Positions 29,601-39,527 of a DNA stretch of 64,000 nucleotides are shown here, piece by piece. The position numbers and the translations under genes are program-made. Within the stretch, counting starts at the first letter, position 1. Every line of letters begins with the position of its first letter. Origin of the DNA: Sulfitobacter brevis. Its GTDB lineage: Bacteria; Pseudomonadota; Alphaproteobacteria; Rhodobacterales; Rhodobacteraceae. The stretch spans positions 1-64,000 of the forward strand of contig NZ_FOMW01000012.1 in NCBI RefSeq assembly GCF_900112755.1, given 5' to 3'. The notes under the pieces are model-generated. The model was given only the letters and a program-made list of their open reading frames with translations. It was not told where the DNA came from and did no database searches.

Positions 29601-31001
29601 ATGGCCACGCAAAAACTATATGCCGGCGCCAAGCTGCGCGAATTGCGTACCCGGCTTGGCCTGACGCAGAAAGATTTCTCGGCGCGTTTGGGCGTATCCC
29701 TGCCCTACCTGAACCAGATGGAAAACAACAACCGTCCCGTCAGCACCACTGTAGTGTTGGCAATGGCGACCGAATTCGGGCTCGACGTGACCGAACTTTC
29801 ATCCGGCGATGGTGAGCGTTTGGTCAGCGACATGCGCGAGGCGCTCAGCGATCCGGTTTTTGGCGGGACCATGCCCCCTGTCGCCGATCTGCGCCTCGCC
29901 GCCTCCAACGCACCGGGGTTGGCGCGGGCCTTTCTGGAACTGCATCAAAGCTACCGCCAGACCCATGAACGCCTTGCCTCGCTGGACGAGGCTTTGGGCC
30001 GGGAAGATGCCCGCATCAGCCCATCGCCATGGGAAGAAGTGCGCGATTTCTTTCACTACTGCGACAACTATATCGACGCTGTGGACCGTGCCGCCGAACG
30101 GTTTGCCACCCGCGACACCAGTGCTGCCTCCATCCGTGAGGTCGCCGTAAATACCCTCAGCGAAGTGGGCGTGCAGGTCGCTTTTGCCGACATGGATACC
30201 CTGCGCCATTTCGATCCTGAGACAGGCAAGCTCAGCCTCTCATCCCGCGCGGCCCCGCAGACCCAAACCTTCCAAATGCTGCTGCAAGTTGCCCTGTCCC
30301 GCCAGAACCCTCTACTTGAGGCAACGCTCGATCTGGCCCGTTTCCAAAGCGCTGCCGCCCGCGATATCGCGAAAATCGGGCTGGCCAACTATTTCGCTGG
30401 TGCCGCACTCATGCCCTACAAATTGTTTCTGGACCGCGCGCAAGACGACCGACACGATCTGGAGCTTCTGGCCAGCCGATTTGGCGCCTCCATCGAACAG
30501 GCCGCCCACAGGTTGTCGACGCTGCAACGCCCGGGGGCCAAGGGCATCCCGTTCTTCTTTGTACGGGTTGATCAGGCAGGCACAATTACCAAACGCCACT
30601 CGGCCACGCGGCTGCAATTCGCGCGTTTCGGCGGTGCCTGCCCGCTATGGAACGTGCACCGGGCCTTTGAAACACCCGGTCGCTTTTTGCGACAACTGGC
30701 CGAAACGCCGGATGGGGTGCGCTACATCAGCCTTGCGCGCGACATCTCAAAACCTGCGGGACGCTTCGGCGCCCCTGTCAGACGCTATGCAATCGCCTTG
30801 GGGTGCGAGGTACGCCATGCCGCCGCGATGGTTTATGCCGACGGATTAGATCTCAGCCGCGAAAGCGCGTTTGAGCCGATTGGTATCTCTTGCCGGATTT
30901 GCGAGCGCAAGAATTGCCACCAACGCGCCGTGCCCCCGCTTGAGCGCAAACTGGTGGTCGATCCGCACCTGCGCGACGTCCTGCCGTATCGGGTCGAATA
31001 G
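29601..31001 (+). CDS. pccR: short-chain fatty acyl-CoA regulator, PccR/ScfR family
   Basis: A 466-residue regulator with an N-terminal XRE helix-turn-helix (about 8-65: LRELRTRLGLTQKDFSARLGVSLPYLNQME), a middle ImmA/IrrE (DUF955)-like region and a C-terminal Cys-containing domain (ISCRICERKNCHQRAVPPL). This is the architecture of RamB, MccR and PccR, the ScfR group that senses short-chain acyl-CoA. The location next to pccB and the half-sites in front of both genes make PccR the best call. The Cys cluster (CxxCxxxxC) might bind metal; that is inference. Confidence 0.9.
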   Translation: MATQKLYAGAKLRELRTRLGLTQKDFSARLGVSLPYLNQMENNNRPVSTTVVLAMATEFGLDVTELSSGDGERLVSDMREALSDPVFGGTMPPVADLRLAASNAPGLARAFLELHQSYRQTHERLASLDEALGREDARISPSPWEEVRDFFHYCDNYIDAVDRAAERFATRDTSAASIREVAVNTLSEVGVQVAFADMDTLRHFDPETGKLSLSSRAAPQTQTFQMLLQVALSRQNPLLEATLDLARFQSAAARDIAKIGLANYFAGAALMPYKLFLDRAQDDRHDLELLASRFGASIEQAAHRLSTLQRPGAKGIPFFFVRVDQAGTITKRHSATRLQFARFGGACPLWNVHRAFETPGRFLRQLAETPDGVRYISLARDISKPAGRFGAPVRRYAIALGCEVRHAAAMVYADGLDLSRESAFEPIGISCRICERKNCHQRAVPPLERKLVVDPHLRDVLPYRVE

Positions 31002-31049
31002 GCGCGCTGTCTGCTCTCCTCCAGCCAGATGAACGATAATAGGCTGCCT

Positions 31050-31733
31050 CTAGCGCTTGGCTGCCCGCCAGCCGGCGGCCCGGGCCTCAGCTTCAGAGCA
31101 GAACCACCTCTCCCCGTTCTGCACACTGATGCCGGCCCGCGCGTAATCGCGTTGCCCCGGTACATGATAGATATGGCCGGATTTGGAGATGTTGCCTTTG
31201 ATGACACAGCCGTCCGGCGCAGTCGCTGCCGCGTCACCTGATCCCGCTTTGCGCGCTGTTGCGCGGGCCAATCGGTGATCTGAAGGCGCTGCCAACACAA
31301 AGCTATGGATGCCGCGCCCCGCGATGAAAGCCGCTTTTTCCTCGAGGTCATAAGCCATTGAATACCTGCGGTAGGCGAAGGCCAAACCGTTTTCTACCAG
31401 CACACGGCCCAGATCGCGGTCCTGAACGGTACAGCGTGCCACGACACGGTTATACCGATCCCGTTCGATCGGGTCGCACTGTGCTACCTGTCCTTCAAAA
31501 GCGGCGCGCACCTGCGCAGTAACCCAAGCGCCGCAATCCAAAGCCGCCCCACCTGCGTCCTGACAAGGTTGCCCGTGCTCTGGCGCGTCAACGCCGTGTA
31601 GGCGGACACGCACGGGGCCCACATCGATCGTGTCCCCATCGATCACATGCAGGACGCCCGAAAAAGCAGCCTCCTCTGCCTGGGCACCCCAAGACAGCAA
31701 CATAAGAACAAGGAGCGAACAAAATCTTAACAT
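31050..31733 (-). CDS. exported thermonuclease-like (SNase) protein
   Basis: A 227-residue exported protein: signal peptide (MLRFCSLLVLMLLSWGAQAEE), then a staphylococcal-nuclease-like OB-fold domain (VIDGDTIDVGPVRVRLHGVDAPE, DRYNRVVARC, ENGLAFAYRRYS), which carries the expected Asp, Arg and Glu catalytic positions. A C-terminal module (CVIKGNISKSGHIYHVPGQRDY, then WFCSEAEARAAGWRAAK) follows, recognisable as a sunset-type domain often fused to SNases. It is likely periplasmic. The start at 31733 is preferred to a GTG at 31763 because it gives a clean signal peptide. No gene partner is evident. Confidence 0.85.
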   Translation of the reverse strand: MLRFCSLLVLMLLSWGAQAEEAAFSGVLHVIDGDTIDVGPVRVRLHGVDAPEHGQPCQDAGGAALDCGAWVTAQVRAAFEGQVAQCDPIERDRYNRVVARCTVQDRDLGRVLVENGLAFAYRRYSMAYDLEEKAAFIAGRGIHSFVLAAPSDHRLARATARKAGSGDAAATAPDGCVIKGNISKSGHIYHVPGQRDYARAGISVQNGERWFCSEAEARAAGWRAAKR

Positions 31734-31787
31734 ACCAGCGATATGACTCGGCTCACCGGTCACATCAACTGATCAGGTTAATAAAAG

Positions 31788-33446
31788 TTAACGTTGCGCA
31801 ATTTGCCAGTTCGGGTGTTGCCAAGGCGCGTCATTGGCGCGGGCCAATGGATCAAGCCCCAACAACATGTCGGAGACCTTCTCGCCGACCATGATCGAGG
31901 GCGCATTGAGGTTACCGTTGGTGATCCGTGGAAAGATCGAGCTGTCGGCAACCCGCAGTCCTTCGACCCCGATCACACGCGCCTGCGGATCGACCACGGC
32001 TTGCGGATCGTCGGCACGGCCCATCCGGCAAGTCCCGCACGGATGATAGGCGCTCTCGGCATGTTCTCGAATGAACCCGTCAAGCTCGTCATCCGATTGC
32101 AGGGCTGCACCGGGCTGGATCTCGTGCTTCACGAAGGGCTTAAACGCCTCCTGTCCGAAAATCTCGCGGGTCAGGCGGATGCACCTGCGGAAATCTTCCC
32201 AGTCGCTGGCCTCGGACATATAATTGAAGCGGATAACCGGATCTGCCTGCGGATCAGACGAACGCAGTGTCACCGCCCCGCGCGAGGCCGAACGCATCGG
32301 CCCGGTATGGGCCTGAAAACCGTGACCCTCAGCCGCGGCTTGCCCGTCATAACGCACCGCGATCGGCAAGAAGTGATACTGAATATCAGGATATGGCACC
32401 CCCGCCTGCGAGCGGATAAAGGCCGCCGATTCAAACTGGTTCGACGCGCCCATCCCGCGCTTGGTCAACAACCATTGCGCCCCGATCACCGCTTTGGACA
32501 GCAAATTCCAATGCTTATAAAGCGTTATCGGCTGCGACGCTGCCATCTGGATGTACAGTTCCAAATGGTCCTGCAGGTTTTGCCCAACACCCGGCCGATC
32601 CGCGACCACCTCAATGCCGTGCTCGGCCAGATGCGCTGCTGGTCCAATGCCTGACAACATCAGCAACTTAGGTGAGTTCAGCGAAGATGCCGCCAGCACC
32701 ACTTCACGCTCGGCAGAGATCACCTCGATACGACCCCCGCGCGACACCTCGACGCCGGTGGCACGACCCTCTTCAATAACTATCCGCCGCGCCAAGGCAC
32801 GCACAATTTGAACATTGCCGGTTTTCTGTGCAGGCCGCAGATAGGCATTGGCCGCCGACCAGCGCCGCCCGCCCCAGACCGTCTGCTCCATCGGGCCAAA
32901 ACCCTCTTGCTGCTGGCCGTTGTAATCGTCCGTGACCTGATAGCCCGCCTGCTTGCCGGCCTGCACAAAGGCATCAAACAACGGGTTTTCGCGCGGGCCA
33001 CGACTGACATGCATCGGCCCGTTGGTGCCGCGCCATGTGGCATCGCCGCCATGGCCGCCATCATGCCACGTTTCCATCCGTCTGAAGTAGGGCAGCACAT
33101 CGGCAAAGGACCAGCCCTGCGCACCAGCCTCCTCCCAATGGTCGAAATCCATCGAATGGCCGCGCACATAGACCATGCCATTAATCGAGGACGATCCACC
33201 GATCACCTTACCGCGCGGGCAGACCAACTCGCGGCCGCCCAGATGCGGCTCAGGCTCGGACTTATAGCCCCAGTCATAGCGTTTCATATTCATCGGATAG
33301 CTCAGCGCCGCCGGCATTTGGATGAACGGCCCCATGTCGGTGCCGCCATGCTCGATCACGATCACCTTGCGGCCCGCCATCGCCAACCGATATGCCATCG
33401 CACAGCCCGCGCTACCTGCCCCGACAATCACAAATTCCGCTTTCAT
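31788..33446 (-). CDS. betA: choline dehydrogenase
   Basis: A 552-residue GMC-family flavoprotein oxidising choline to betaine aldehyde. The FAD motif [17 protein letters not shown] is at the start, followed by the GMC signature region [19 protein letters not shown], and the C-terminal active-site stretch [12 protein letters not shown], then [22 protein letters not shown]. The start at 33446 is set by the FAD motif; the ORF extends upstream into a hairpin region. It is the last gene of the betI-betC-betB-betA set, 256 bases from betB, with two long inverted repeats between. Confidence 0.95.
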   Translation of the reverse strand: MKAEFVIVGAGSAGCAMAYRLAMAGRKVIVIEHGGTDMGPFIQMPAALSYPMNMKRYDWGYKSEPEPHLGGRELVCPRGKVIGGSSSINGMVYVRGHSMDFDHWEEAGAQGWSFADVLPYFRRMETWHDGGHGGDATWRGTNGPMHVSRGPRENPLFDAFVQAGKQAGYQVTDDYNGQQQEGFGPMEQTVWGGRRWSAANAYLRPAQKTGNVQIVRALARRIVIEEGRATGVEVSRGGRIEVISAEREVVLAASSLNSPKLLMLSGIGPAAHLAEHGIEVVADRPGVGQNLQDHLELYIQMAASQPITLYKHWNLLSKAVIGAQWLLTKRGMGASNQFESAAFIRSQAGVPYPDIQYHFLPIAVRYDGQAAAEGHGFQAHTGPMRSASRGAVTLRSSDPQADPVIRFNYMSEASDWEDFRRCIRLTREIFGQEAFKPFVKHEIQPGAALQSDDELDGFIREHAESAYHPCGTCRMGRADDPQAVVDPQARVIGVEGLRVADSSIFPRITNGNLNAPSIMVGEKVSDMLLGLDPLARANDAPWQHPNWQIAQR

Positions 33447-33466
33447 TTCGCTTCCACTTCCTTCGT

Positions 33467-33537
33467 GATTCCGGGGCGGGTCAAGGATGCGAAGCACCGC
33501 GCGCATGCGCGGCTCGTCCTTGACGCGTCCGGGAATC
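33467..33537. repeat. long inverted repeat A in the betB-betA gap
   Basis: Outer arms of 21 bases (33467-33487 and 33517-33537) pair with three mismatches. Inside them lies a second hairpin (CCGCGC GCAT GCGCGG, 33497-33512). The outer arms contain TCAAGGA and TCCTTGA. The result is a branched or long hairpin in the bet transcript just before betA. Confidence 0.8.
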
Positions 33538-33545
33538 GCATCACA

Positions 33546-33603
33546 AAATTGTCGAGGTGTCTTGAGCCACAGAAAGTGGGCTCAAGACACCTCTCAGCAA
33601 TTT
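33546..33603. repeat. long inverted repeat B in the betB-betA gap
   Basis: A perfect 15-bp stem (33554-33568 and 33579-33593; GAGGTGTCTTGAGCC and its complement) with a 10-base loop is flanked by a further AAATTG/CAATTT pair (33546-33551 and 33598-33603). It sits eight bases from inverted repeat A. On the minus strand no T-run follows, so it may stabilise the betB message or attenuate betA rather than fully terminate. Confidence 0.8.
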
Positions 33604-33702
33604 GACCTCGCCCCTGCAGCGCACAGAAAGGCCAAATATTTTTACTGGAGCCACCACGACCGCCCAGCATGTCTTGCGCCGCAGGCGCGCATTTGGGCCC
33701 CG

Positions 33703-35160
33703 TCAGAACGGGGCTTCTACATCGTCCATCCGCACAAAAACCGACTTCAACTGGCTATAGTGCTCTATCGCCGCCCTGGAGTTTTCACGGCCGACGCCCG
33801 ACATTTTCGACCCGCCAAACGGAGCTTCGACCGGCGCGTCGTTGTAGGTGTTGATAAAGCAGGTGCCCGCTTCAAACCGCGCCGCGACACGGTGGGCGCG
33901 GGTCAGATCGCGGGTGAACACACCAGCGGCGAGCCCGAATTCGGTGTCATTGGCACGGGTCATCACATCGTCTTCCTCCTCGAAATCGAGAACCGCCATA
34001 ACGGGGCCAAAGATTTCTTCGCGGGCGATGGTCATTCCATCTGTCACATCGGCAAAGACCGTGGGCTCCAGATAGAAACCTTCGCGGTCGATGCGCTTGC
34101 CGCCACAGACCAGCCGCGCGCCTTCGGCTTCGCCCTTTTCGATATAGCCCAGCACCGTGGCCATCTGCCGCTCCGACACCATCGGGCCGAAGCTGGTTTT
34201 GGGGTCCATCGGGTCGCCGATTACCGCATTGCCGAGCCGCTCGGTCAGCCGTGCGAGGAACTTTTCTTTGATCGCCTTGTGCACAAAGACCCGTGTGCCG
34301 TTGGAACAGACCTGACCGGAGCTATAGAAGTTGCCCAAGATCGCGCCGCTCACGGCATTCTCGATATCGGCATCTTCGAACACGATCATCGGGGATTTGC
34401 CGCCCAACTCCATCGTGACGTGTTTGATGCCCTCGGCTGCTGCGGCATAGACCTTGCGCCCCGTTGGCACCGATCCGGTCAGCGATACTTTATCGACGCG
34501 CCGGTCGGTGACCAGTGCCGCGCCAACCTCGCCCATGCCCTGCACGACGTTATATAGCCCTGCGGGCAGACCCGCCTCATGCAGAATTTCTGCGACCTTC
34601 AATGCACAGAGCGGCGTGGTCTCGGAGGGTTTGAAGACCATCGAATTGCCGCATGCCAGTGCAGGTGCTGCTTTCCAGCAGGCGATCTGGGTCGGGTAGT
34701 TCCACGCACCGATGCCGACACAGACCCCGAGCGCTTCGCGGCGGGTATAAACCCAGTTTTCGCCAAGCTGGATGTGTTCGCCGGTCAGGCTCGCGGCGAT
34801 ACCCCCGAAATACTCGAGCGCATCCGCGCCACTGGTGGCATCGGCGACGGAGGTTTCCTGATAGGGTTTACCGGTGTCATAGGTCTCCAGCACGCTGAGG
34901 TCGTGGTTGCGTTCGCGCAGCAGGTCGGCAGCCCGGCGCAGGATGCGGCCGCGTTCGGTGCCGGTCATTGCGGCCCATCCCGCCTGTGCTTTTTTAGCCG
35001 CCGTGAGGGCGCGATCAATGATGGCTGGCGTCGCCGCGTGCAGGGTCGCGATGACCTCTCCGGTTGCGGGATAAATCACCTTGATCGGGGTGCCTGCGGT
35101 ATCTTCGACATAGGCGCCATCGATGAAGTGGCTGGCCTCGGGTTGTGTTTTATAGGTCAT
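33703..35160 (-). CDS. betB: betaine-aldehyde dehydrogenase
   Basis: A 485-residue NAD(P)-dependent aldehyde dehydrogenase that makes glycine betaine. The general base Glu251 lies in MELGGKSP and the nucleophile Cys285 in [49 protein letters not shown] is the cofactor and substrate region typical of BetB. The C-terminus ([22 protein letters not shown]) is also usual for BetB. Second enzyme of the choline pathway, between betC and betA in the same orientation. Confidence 0.96.
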   Translation of the reverse strand: MTYKTQPEASHFIDGAYVEDTAGTPIKVIYPATGEVIATLHAATPAIIDRALTAAKKAQAGWAAMTGTERGRILRRAADLLRERNHDLSVLETYDTGKPYQETSVADATSGADALEYFGGIAASLTGEHIQLGENWVYTRREALGVCVGIGAWNYPTQIACWKAAPALACGNSMVFKPSETTPLCALKVAEILHEAGLPAGLYNVVQGMGEVGAALVTDRRVDKVSLTGSVPTGRKVYAAAAEGIKHVTMELGGKSPMIVFEDADIENAVSGAILGNFYSSGQVCSNGTRVFVHKAIKEKFLARLTERLGNAVIGDPMDPKTSFGPMVSERQMATVLGYIEKGEAEGARLVCGGKRIDREGFYLEPTVFADVTDGMTIAREEIFGPVMAVLDFEEEDDVMTRANDTEFGLAAGVFTRDLTRAHRVAARFEAGTCFINTYNDAPVEAPFGGSKMSGVGRENSRAAIEHYSQLKSVFVRMDDVEAPF

Positions 35161-35209
35161 TTTAGAACTTTCTTGCCTCTGTCGGGGATATTGCAGGTCA
35201 AAAGAGCGG

Positions 35210-36718
35210 TCATTCCCCGCGGGGGTAGCGCTTGCTTTCTTCCAGTGTGTTCAGGTCCATGTGGTTGCGCATGTATTGCTCGGACGCCTGCCGCAAGGGC
35301 TGGTAGTCCCACGGGTAATAGCCGCCCTGACGCAGCGCCTCGTAGACGACCCAGCGGCGGGCCTGACTTTGGCGCACATCGGCATCAAAGCTTTCGAGAT
35401 CCCAGCGGCTCGCGGCTTCAACGCGGAAGCGTTCGAGAGTTTCGGCATGGGCGGGATTTTCAGCAAGGTTGGTGATTTCATGCGGGTCGGCGTCGAGATT
35501 AAACAGCTGTTCGGGATCAATGGCGCAGTTGGTGTATTTCCACTGGCCCTGCCGCAGCGCGATCATCGGAGATTGCGTTGCTTCGGCAGCGTATTCCATT
35601 GCGACAGCTTCAGTGCGCGGTAGGCCTTTGGCCAAGGGTACAAGCGACTGGCCGGTGGTCCAAGGCATCACCTCGGCCATGCTGACCCCTGCCAGATCGC
35701 AGAGCGTCGGGCAGACGTCGATATTGCTGACCGGTGTGCTGTGCAGTCCGGGTGCAATTCCCGGTGCTGCGATCATCATGGGCACGCGACAGGAGCCTTC
35801 AAGAAAGCTCATCTTGAACCACAACCCGCGCTCGCCCAGCATGTCGCCGTGGTCGGAGACAAAGAGGATGATCGCCTCTTGGCGGGTGTCTTCGAGGGTT
35901 TGCAGCAACTCGCCGATCTTATCGTCGAGGTAGCTGATATTGGCGAAATAGGCGCGGCGCGAGCGGGCGATGTCTTCGTCTGTAATGTTGAATTCGCGCC
36001 AGTTGTTGGCGTCAAAGATGCGTTGGGAATGCGGGTCGTGATTTTCGTAGTCGAAAGCCGCCACTTCGGGCTGCAGATGGGCGCAATCCTCGTAGAGATC
36101 CCAGTATTTCTTGCGCGCGACGTAAGGGTCGTGCGGGTGGGTGAAGCTGACGGTCAGGCACCAGGGCCGGTCATCGGCACCGCGCGACAGGTCGTAAATC
36201 TTGCGGTTGGCATTGTAGGCAACCTCGTCGTCGTATTCCATCTGGTTGCTGATTTCGGCCACGCCTGCGCCAGTGACGGAACCCATGTTGTGATACCACC
36301 AGTCGATGCGCTCACCGGGTTTGCGGTAGTCGGGGGTCCAACCGAAGTCGGCAGGGTAAATGTCCGTGGTTAAGCGTTCTTCAAAGCCGTGGAGCTGGTC
36401 GGGGCCGACGAAGTGCATCTTGCCAGACAGGCAGGTGTGATACCCCGCGCGGCGCAAGTGGTGCGCGTAGGTCGGGATCGAGGAGGCGAATTCGGCGGCA
36501 TTATCATAGACGCCTGTTGCCGAAGGCAATTGCCCCGACATGAAGGCCGCGCGGCCGGGCGCGCAGAGCGGTGACGCCGTATAGGCATTGGCAAAACGCG
36601 CCGAACGCGCCGCCAGCGCCTTGAGATGCGGCGCATGCAACCAGTCCGCTGGTCCGTCGGGAAACAGGGTGCCGTTGAGCTGATCGACCATCAGAATAAG
36701 TATGTTTGGCTTGGACAT
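35210..36718 (-). CDS. betC: choline-sulfatase
   Basis: A 502-residue type I sulfatase that hydrolyses choline-O-sulfate to choline. The metal-binding start [12 protein letters not shown], the formylglycine motif C52-A-P-G-R (with following [10 protein letters not shown]) and [17 protein letters not shown] are diagnostic of BetC. Cys52 must be converted to formylglycine by a maturase that is not in this window. The start codon directly follows the betI stop, so the two are co-translated. Its presence shows the operon serves choline-O-sulfate, a marine and plant osmolyte, not only choline. Confidence 0.96.
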   Translation of the reverse strand: MSKPNILILMVDQLNGTLFPDGPADWLHAPHLKALAARSARFANAYTASPLCAPGRAAFMSGQLPSATGVYDNAAEFASSIPTYAHHLRRAGYHTCLSGKMHFVGPDQLHGFEERLTTDIYPADFGWTPDYRKPGERIDWWYHNMGSVTGAGVAEISNQMEYDDEVAYNANRKIYDLSRGADDRPWCLTVSFTHPHDPYVARKKYWDLYEDCAHLQPEVAAFDYENHDPHSQRIFDANNWREFNITDEDIARSRRAYFANISYLDDKIGELLQTLEDTRQEAIILFVSDHGDMLGERGLWFKMSFLEGSCRVPMMIAAPGIAPGLHSTPVSNIDVCPTLCDLAGVSMAEVMPWTTGQSLVPLAKGLPRTEAVAMEYAAEATQSPMIALRQGQWKYTNCAIDPEQLFNLDADPHEITNLAENPAHAETLERFRVEAASRWDLESFDADVRQSQARRWVVYEALRQGGYYPWDYQPLRQASEQYMRNHMDLNTLEESKRYPRGE

Positions 36719-37291
36719 TCAGCGGTCTTTCAGCAGAAGTTCGAGGGTTGATAGTGCGCTGGCACGCGCGGCACTTGCGGTCCCGCGGCTCGACAGGGCG
36801 GCACGCAGATAAAGCCCGTCAATCAACGCCGCCAGTGTATCTGCATCAGCGACGGGATGCCTGCTGATACTGCGCAACGCGTGGGTCAGGTTCGAGCGAA
36901 GACGACGCTGGTAGAGACGCAGCAGCCGCTTTGTATCGTCGCTGGTGCGCGACGCGGCATAGAGGGTCATCCAGGCGTTCACGGTGCCCGGGGCAAAACA
37001 GGTCTCGTCAAAGCTCGCGATGATGATCGCCTCGGCGCGGGCGCGCGGGGTGCGTGCATCCGCCAGACGGGCGCGGACTTCGGTGCCGTATTCGATCAGG
37101 ATATGGCGCATCGCGGCGAGAAATATCTGATCCTTGCCGCCGAAATAGTGGTGCGCCAATGCCGTGGACATGCCCGCTCGCCGTGCGATCTGCCCCACGG
37201 TTACGTCCAGCGAATGGGCCGCACCGATCTCGGCAATGGTCGCTTTGACCAGTGCAGAACGGCGGATGGGTTCCATTCCGACCTTGGGCAT
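36719..37291 (-). CDS. betI: bet operon repressor BetI
   Basis: A 190-residue TetR-family repressor. The helix-turn-helix is TVGQIARRAGMSTALAHHYFGGKDQIFLAAMRHI (about 26-60) and the rest is the BetI ligand domain (SFDETCFAPGTVNAWMTLYA). BetI represses the bet genes and is released by choline. It is the first gene of the operon, and a perfect palindrome 48 bases before its start is a likely operator. Confidence 0.94.
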   Translation of the reverse strand: MPKVGMEPIRRSALVKATIAEIGAAHSLDVTVGQIARRAGMSTALAHHYFGGKDQIFLAAMRHILIEYGTEVRARLADARTPRARAEAIIIASFDETCFAPGTVNAWMTLYAASRTSDDTKRLLRLYQRRLRSNLTHALRSISRHPVADADTLAALIDGLYLRAALSSRGTASAARASALSTLELLLKDR

Positions 37292-37338
37292 GGGGATTCG
37301 TCCTCTCGGCTGTGATACCGCAGGATAGAACTTCCTTT

Positions 37339-37352
37339 ATTGACCCGTCAAT
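37339..37352. promoter_or_regulatory. BetI-box-like palindrome
   Basis: A perfect inverted repeat ATTGAC-CC-GTCAAT lies 48 bases upstream of betI, within the 85-base gap to the EamA gene. Its position and symmetry fit a TetR-type (BetI) operator controlling the bet operon. Confidence 0.6.
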
Positions 37353-37376
37353 CAAGAATGGGAGAAGGTGATGGGA

Positions 37377-38279
37377 TCAGACCTTTGTCGCATGGCTCGG
37401 CGGGGTGATTTGGCGGTTAAGCATCGCCTCGCGCCAAGTGATGAAAGTGGCCGAGGCAAGGATAACACAACCGCCCGCAACCACCCAGATATCGATCGCC
37501 TCGCCAAACACCACGACCCCCAGAAGCGTCGCCCAGATCAGTTGCAAGAACGTGACGGGCTGGGTCACGGTGACCGGTGCGGCGGCAAAGGCCAACGTCA
37601 TGGTGTAATGACCCGCTGTGGCAAAGAAGGCGACGCCAAGAAGGATGGTGATTTCCCGCAAGTTCGGCGTGATCCAGACCGGCAGCGCAAAGGGCGCCAA
37701 GCCAATCGTCACAAAGACCGACAGGAGCATCACCACAACCGTTGGACGGACCTCATCTGCCAGCACTTTGGCCAGCAGATAGGAACCCGCAAAAACCACC
37801 GCCGCGATGAGCATCGCGAGATGGCCGGTGCTGACTTCGCGAAATCCGGGGCGCAGAATGATCACCGCCCCTAACAACCCCAAACAAACCGCAACGATCC
37901 GGCGCAGTGCCAACCGTTCGCCCAAGAATATTGCCGCCCCGACGGTGACGTAGATCGGAGCGAGATAATTCATCGCGGTAACTTCGGCGATCGGCAATCG
38001 GGTCATCGCGTAGAACCACAAGATCACCCCCAGCGCATGCAAAAAACCACGCAGGCCGAACAGCGACCACTGGCGGCGGCTCAAATGCGCGGAACGCAGC
38101 GCGTGCATTGCAGGTAGCAGAAACACCAGACCCATCGCATAGCGCAGAAAGGCCGCTTCCGCCGAGGGCAGGCGCGGCCCCATATGCTTGACCAAGGCCG
38201 TAACCAAGATAAAACAGGCACCGGTGACGAGCATCCAGAAGATGCCCGCGACGGGGCGGTGAGGCAAAGTAGTTGTCAT
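37377..38279 (-). CDS. EamA-family DMT exporter
   Basis: A 300-residue membrane protein with ten helices in two EamA repeats (first about 10-140, second about 150-285). Typical pieces are PSAEAAFLRYAMGLVFLLPAM, FYAMTRLPIAEVTAMNYLAPIYVTVGA and QPVTFLQLIWATLLGVVVFGE. Start at 38279 chosen for AAGG upstream; an earlier ATG at 38330 is unsupported. It lies 55 bases downstream of the LysE-type gene. Such proteins often export amino acids or related metabolites; substrate unknown. Confidence 0.85.
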   Translation of the reverse strand: MTTTLPHRPVAGIFWMLVTGACFILVTALVKHMGPRLPSAEAAFLRYAMGLVFLLPAMHALRSAHLSRRQWSLFGLRGFLHALGVILWFYAMTRLPIAEVTAMNYLAPIYVTVGAAIFLGERLALRRIVAVCLGLLGAVIILRPGFREVSTGHLAMLIAAVVFAGSYLLAKVLADEVRPTVVVMLLSVFVTIGLAPFALPVWITPNLREITILLGVAFFATAGHYTMTLAFAAAPVTVTQPVTFLQLIWATLLGVVVFGEAIDIWVVAGGCVILASATFITWREAMLNRQITPPSHATKV

Positions 38280-38334
38280 ACGAACCTTGTTTCCCATGCC
38301 ACCGGCAAGGACAAGACCGCATTGTCCCAAAGGA

Positions 38335-38934
38335 TCACATCAGCAGCAGTTTGAGCGCGATTGCCCACATGGTGAGCGCGATCAGCCCGTCCAGTATCTG
38401 CCAACTGCGCGGATTTGCGAAGACCGGATCAAGCAGCCGCGCCCCGTACCCGAGCGAGAAGAAAAAGACAAAGCTTGCCAGAACCGCACCGCTGCCGAAG
38501 GCTAAACGGTCGGGATATTGCGCCGAGATAGAGCCAAGCAATACCAGCGTATCAAGATAGACATGCGGGTTGAGCCAAGTCAGCGCCAGCAATGTCAGGA
38601 TTGTCCGCTTCAGGCTGAGGGTGCTTGCGCCACCCGTCTTCAAAGCCTCGCCGCCCTTCCAAGCAGCGCGGGCGTTTTGCCAACCGTACCAGATCAAAAA
38701 CCCCGCCCCACCATAGCGCATGGCAGTTTCAAACCACGGCATGGCCTCGGCCAATGCACCAAAACCCGCAACCCCCGCCGCGATCAGGATCGCATCGGAA
38801 AGCGCGCAGGTCAGACAGACCCAGAACACATGCGCCCGCCGTAACCCCTGCCGCAAAACAAAAGCATTCTGCGCCCCTATCGCCAGAATAAGCGTCAGGC
38901 TCAGCGCAAACCCGGGAATGAAAGAGGTGAACAT
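38335..38934 (-). CDS. argO: LysE/ArgO-type amino-acid exporter
   Basis: A 199-residue six-helix LysE-superfamily protein. The start IPGFALSLTLILAIGAQNAFVLRQGLRRAHVFWV matches ArgO/LysE (GAQNAFVLRQG is their signature), and TLLALTWLNPHVYLDTLVLLGSIS is the conserved fifth-helix region. Members export arginine or lysine from the cytoplasm. No LysR-type ArgP regulator is adjacent. It may be co-transcribed with the EamA exporter downstream. Confidence 0.88.
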   Translation of the reverse strand: MFTSFIPGFALSLTLILAIGAQNAFVLRQGLRRAHVFWVCLTCALSDAILIAAGVAGFGALAEAMPWFETAMRYGGAGFLIWYGWQNARAAWKGGEALKTGGASTLSLKRTILTLLALTWLNPHVYLDTLVLLGSISAQYPDRLAFGSGAVLASFVFFFSLGYGARLLDPVFANPRSWQILDGLIALTMWAIALKLLLM

Positions 38935-39138
38935 GGTGGTCTATCCCTTGGGGTTTCCCGCTGGCTTTGCATTCCCTTGCGACAGCGCGGCACGCAGAGC
39001 AAGTCCCCTCAGCCGATGCGCCGCAAGTCAGCCGCAATACGTCGTTACAAAAACGACACAAATCAGTGATCCGCACGCGATGCACTGGCGAAATGCCAAC
39101 ACCGCGCCTATGTGCACTTCAGCAATAAGGAAATTGAG

Positions 39139-39381
39139 ATGTTCGACAGACAACAGAAGCTGGAAATCAGCCCCGAGCAGTTTGCAATCATTGAAGAAGC
39201 GCTGCACACGCAGTCTAAAATTCTGAACGTTCAGGCCAGTGCTGGCGGCAGCAATGCCCGCCGCCGTTTGAACGAGGTAAAAGGCGTTTTGGCTTTTATG
39301 GCCGCCCAGAAACCGGCTGCGAATGACAACGAAAGCCGCGCAGTCTTTGGCTGGTTCGGCAAGACCCGCGTTTCAGGCTAA
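39139..39381 (+). CDS. small conserved protein, unknown function
   Basis: An 80-residue soluble protein: FDRQQKLEISPEQFAIIEEALHTQSKILNVQ at the start suggests a helix pair, and the C-terminus ends ESRAVFGWFGKTRVSG. The start at 39139 has AAGGAAAT upstream. No domain recognised. A strong bidirectional terminator follows it. Small proteins of this kind occur in Rhodobacteraceae, from memory. Confidence 0.65.
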   Translation: MFDRQQKLEISPEQFAIIEEALHTQSKILNVQASAGGSNARRRLNEVKGVLAFMAAQKPAANDNESRAVFGWFGKTRVSG

Positions 39382-39417
39382 CGCAACGCGCCGCATTTAC
39401 GCGGCATCCCCCGACAT

Positions 39418-39451
39418 AAAAAAACCGCCTCCGAAACGGGGCGGTTTTTTT
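39418..39451. terminator. bidirectional intrinsic terminator
   Basis: Seven A (39418-39424), a GC stem (CCGCC-T-CCG / CGG-GGCGG, one bulged T) with an AAA loop, then seven T (39445-39451). The symmetry lets it end both the small plus-strand gene and yebC on the minus strand. Confidence 0.9.
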
Positions 39452-39527
39452 CGTACCAGATTGGTCAGCTACCGCAAAATGGGCAAGTTGGCGATCGCCT
39501 CCCCTGCCCTGCAAGGCGCTTACTGAC

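Noticed and set aside
33487..34557. 356-residue plus-strand ORF over betB
   Set aside because: Antisense to an unmistakable aldehyde dehydrogenase.
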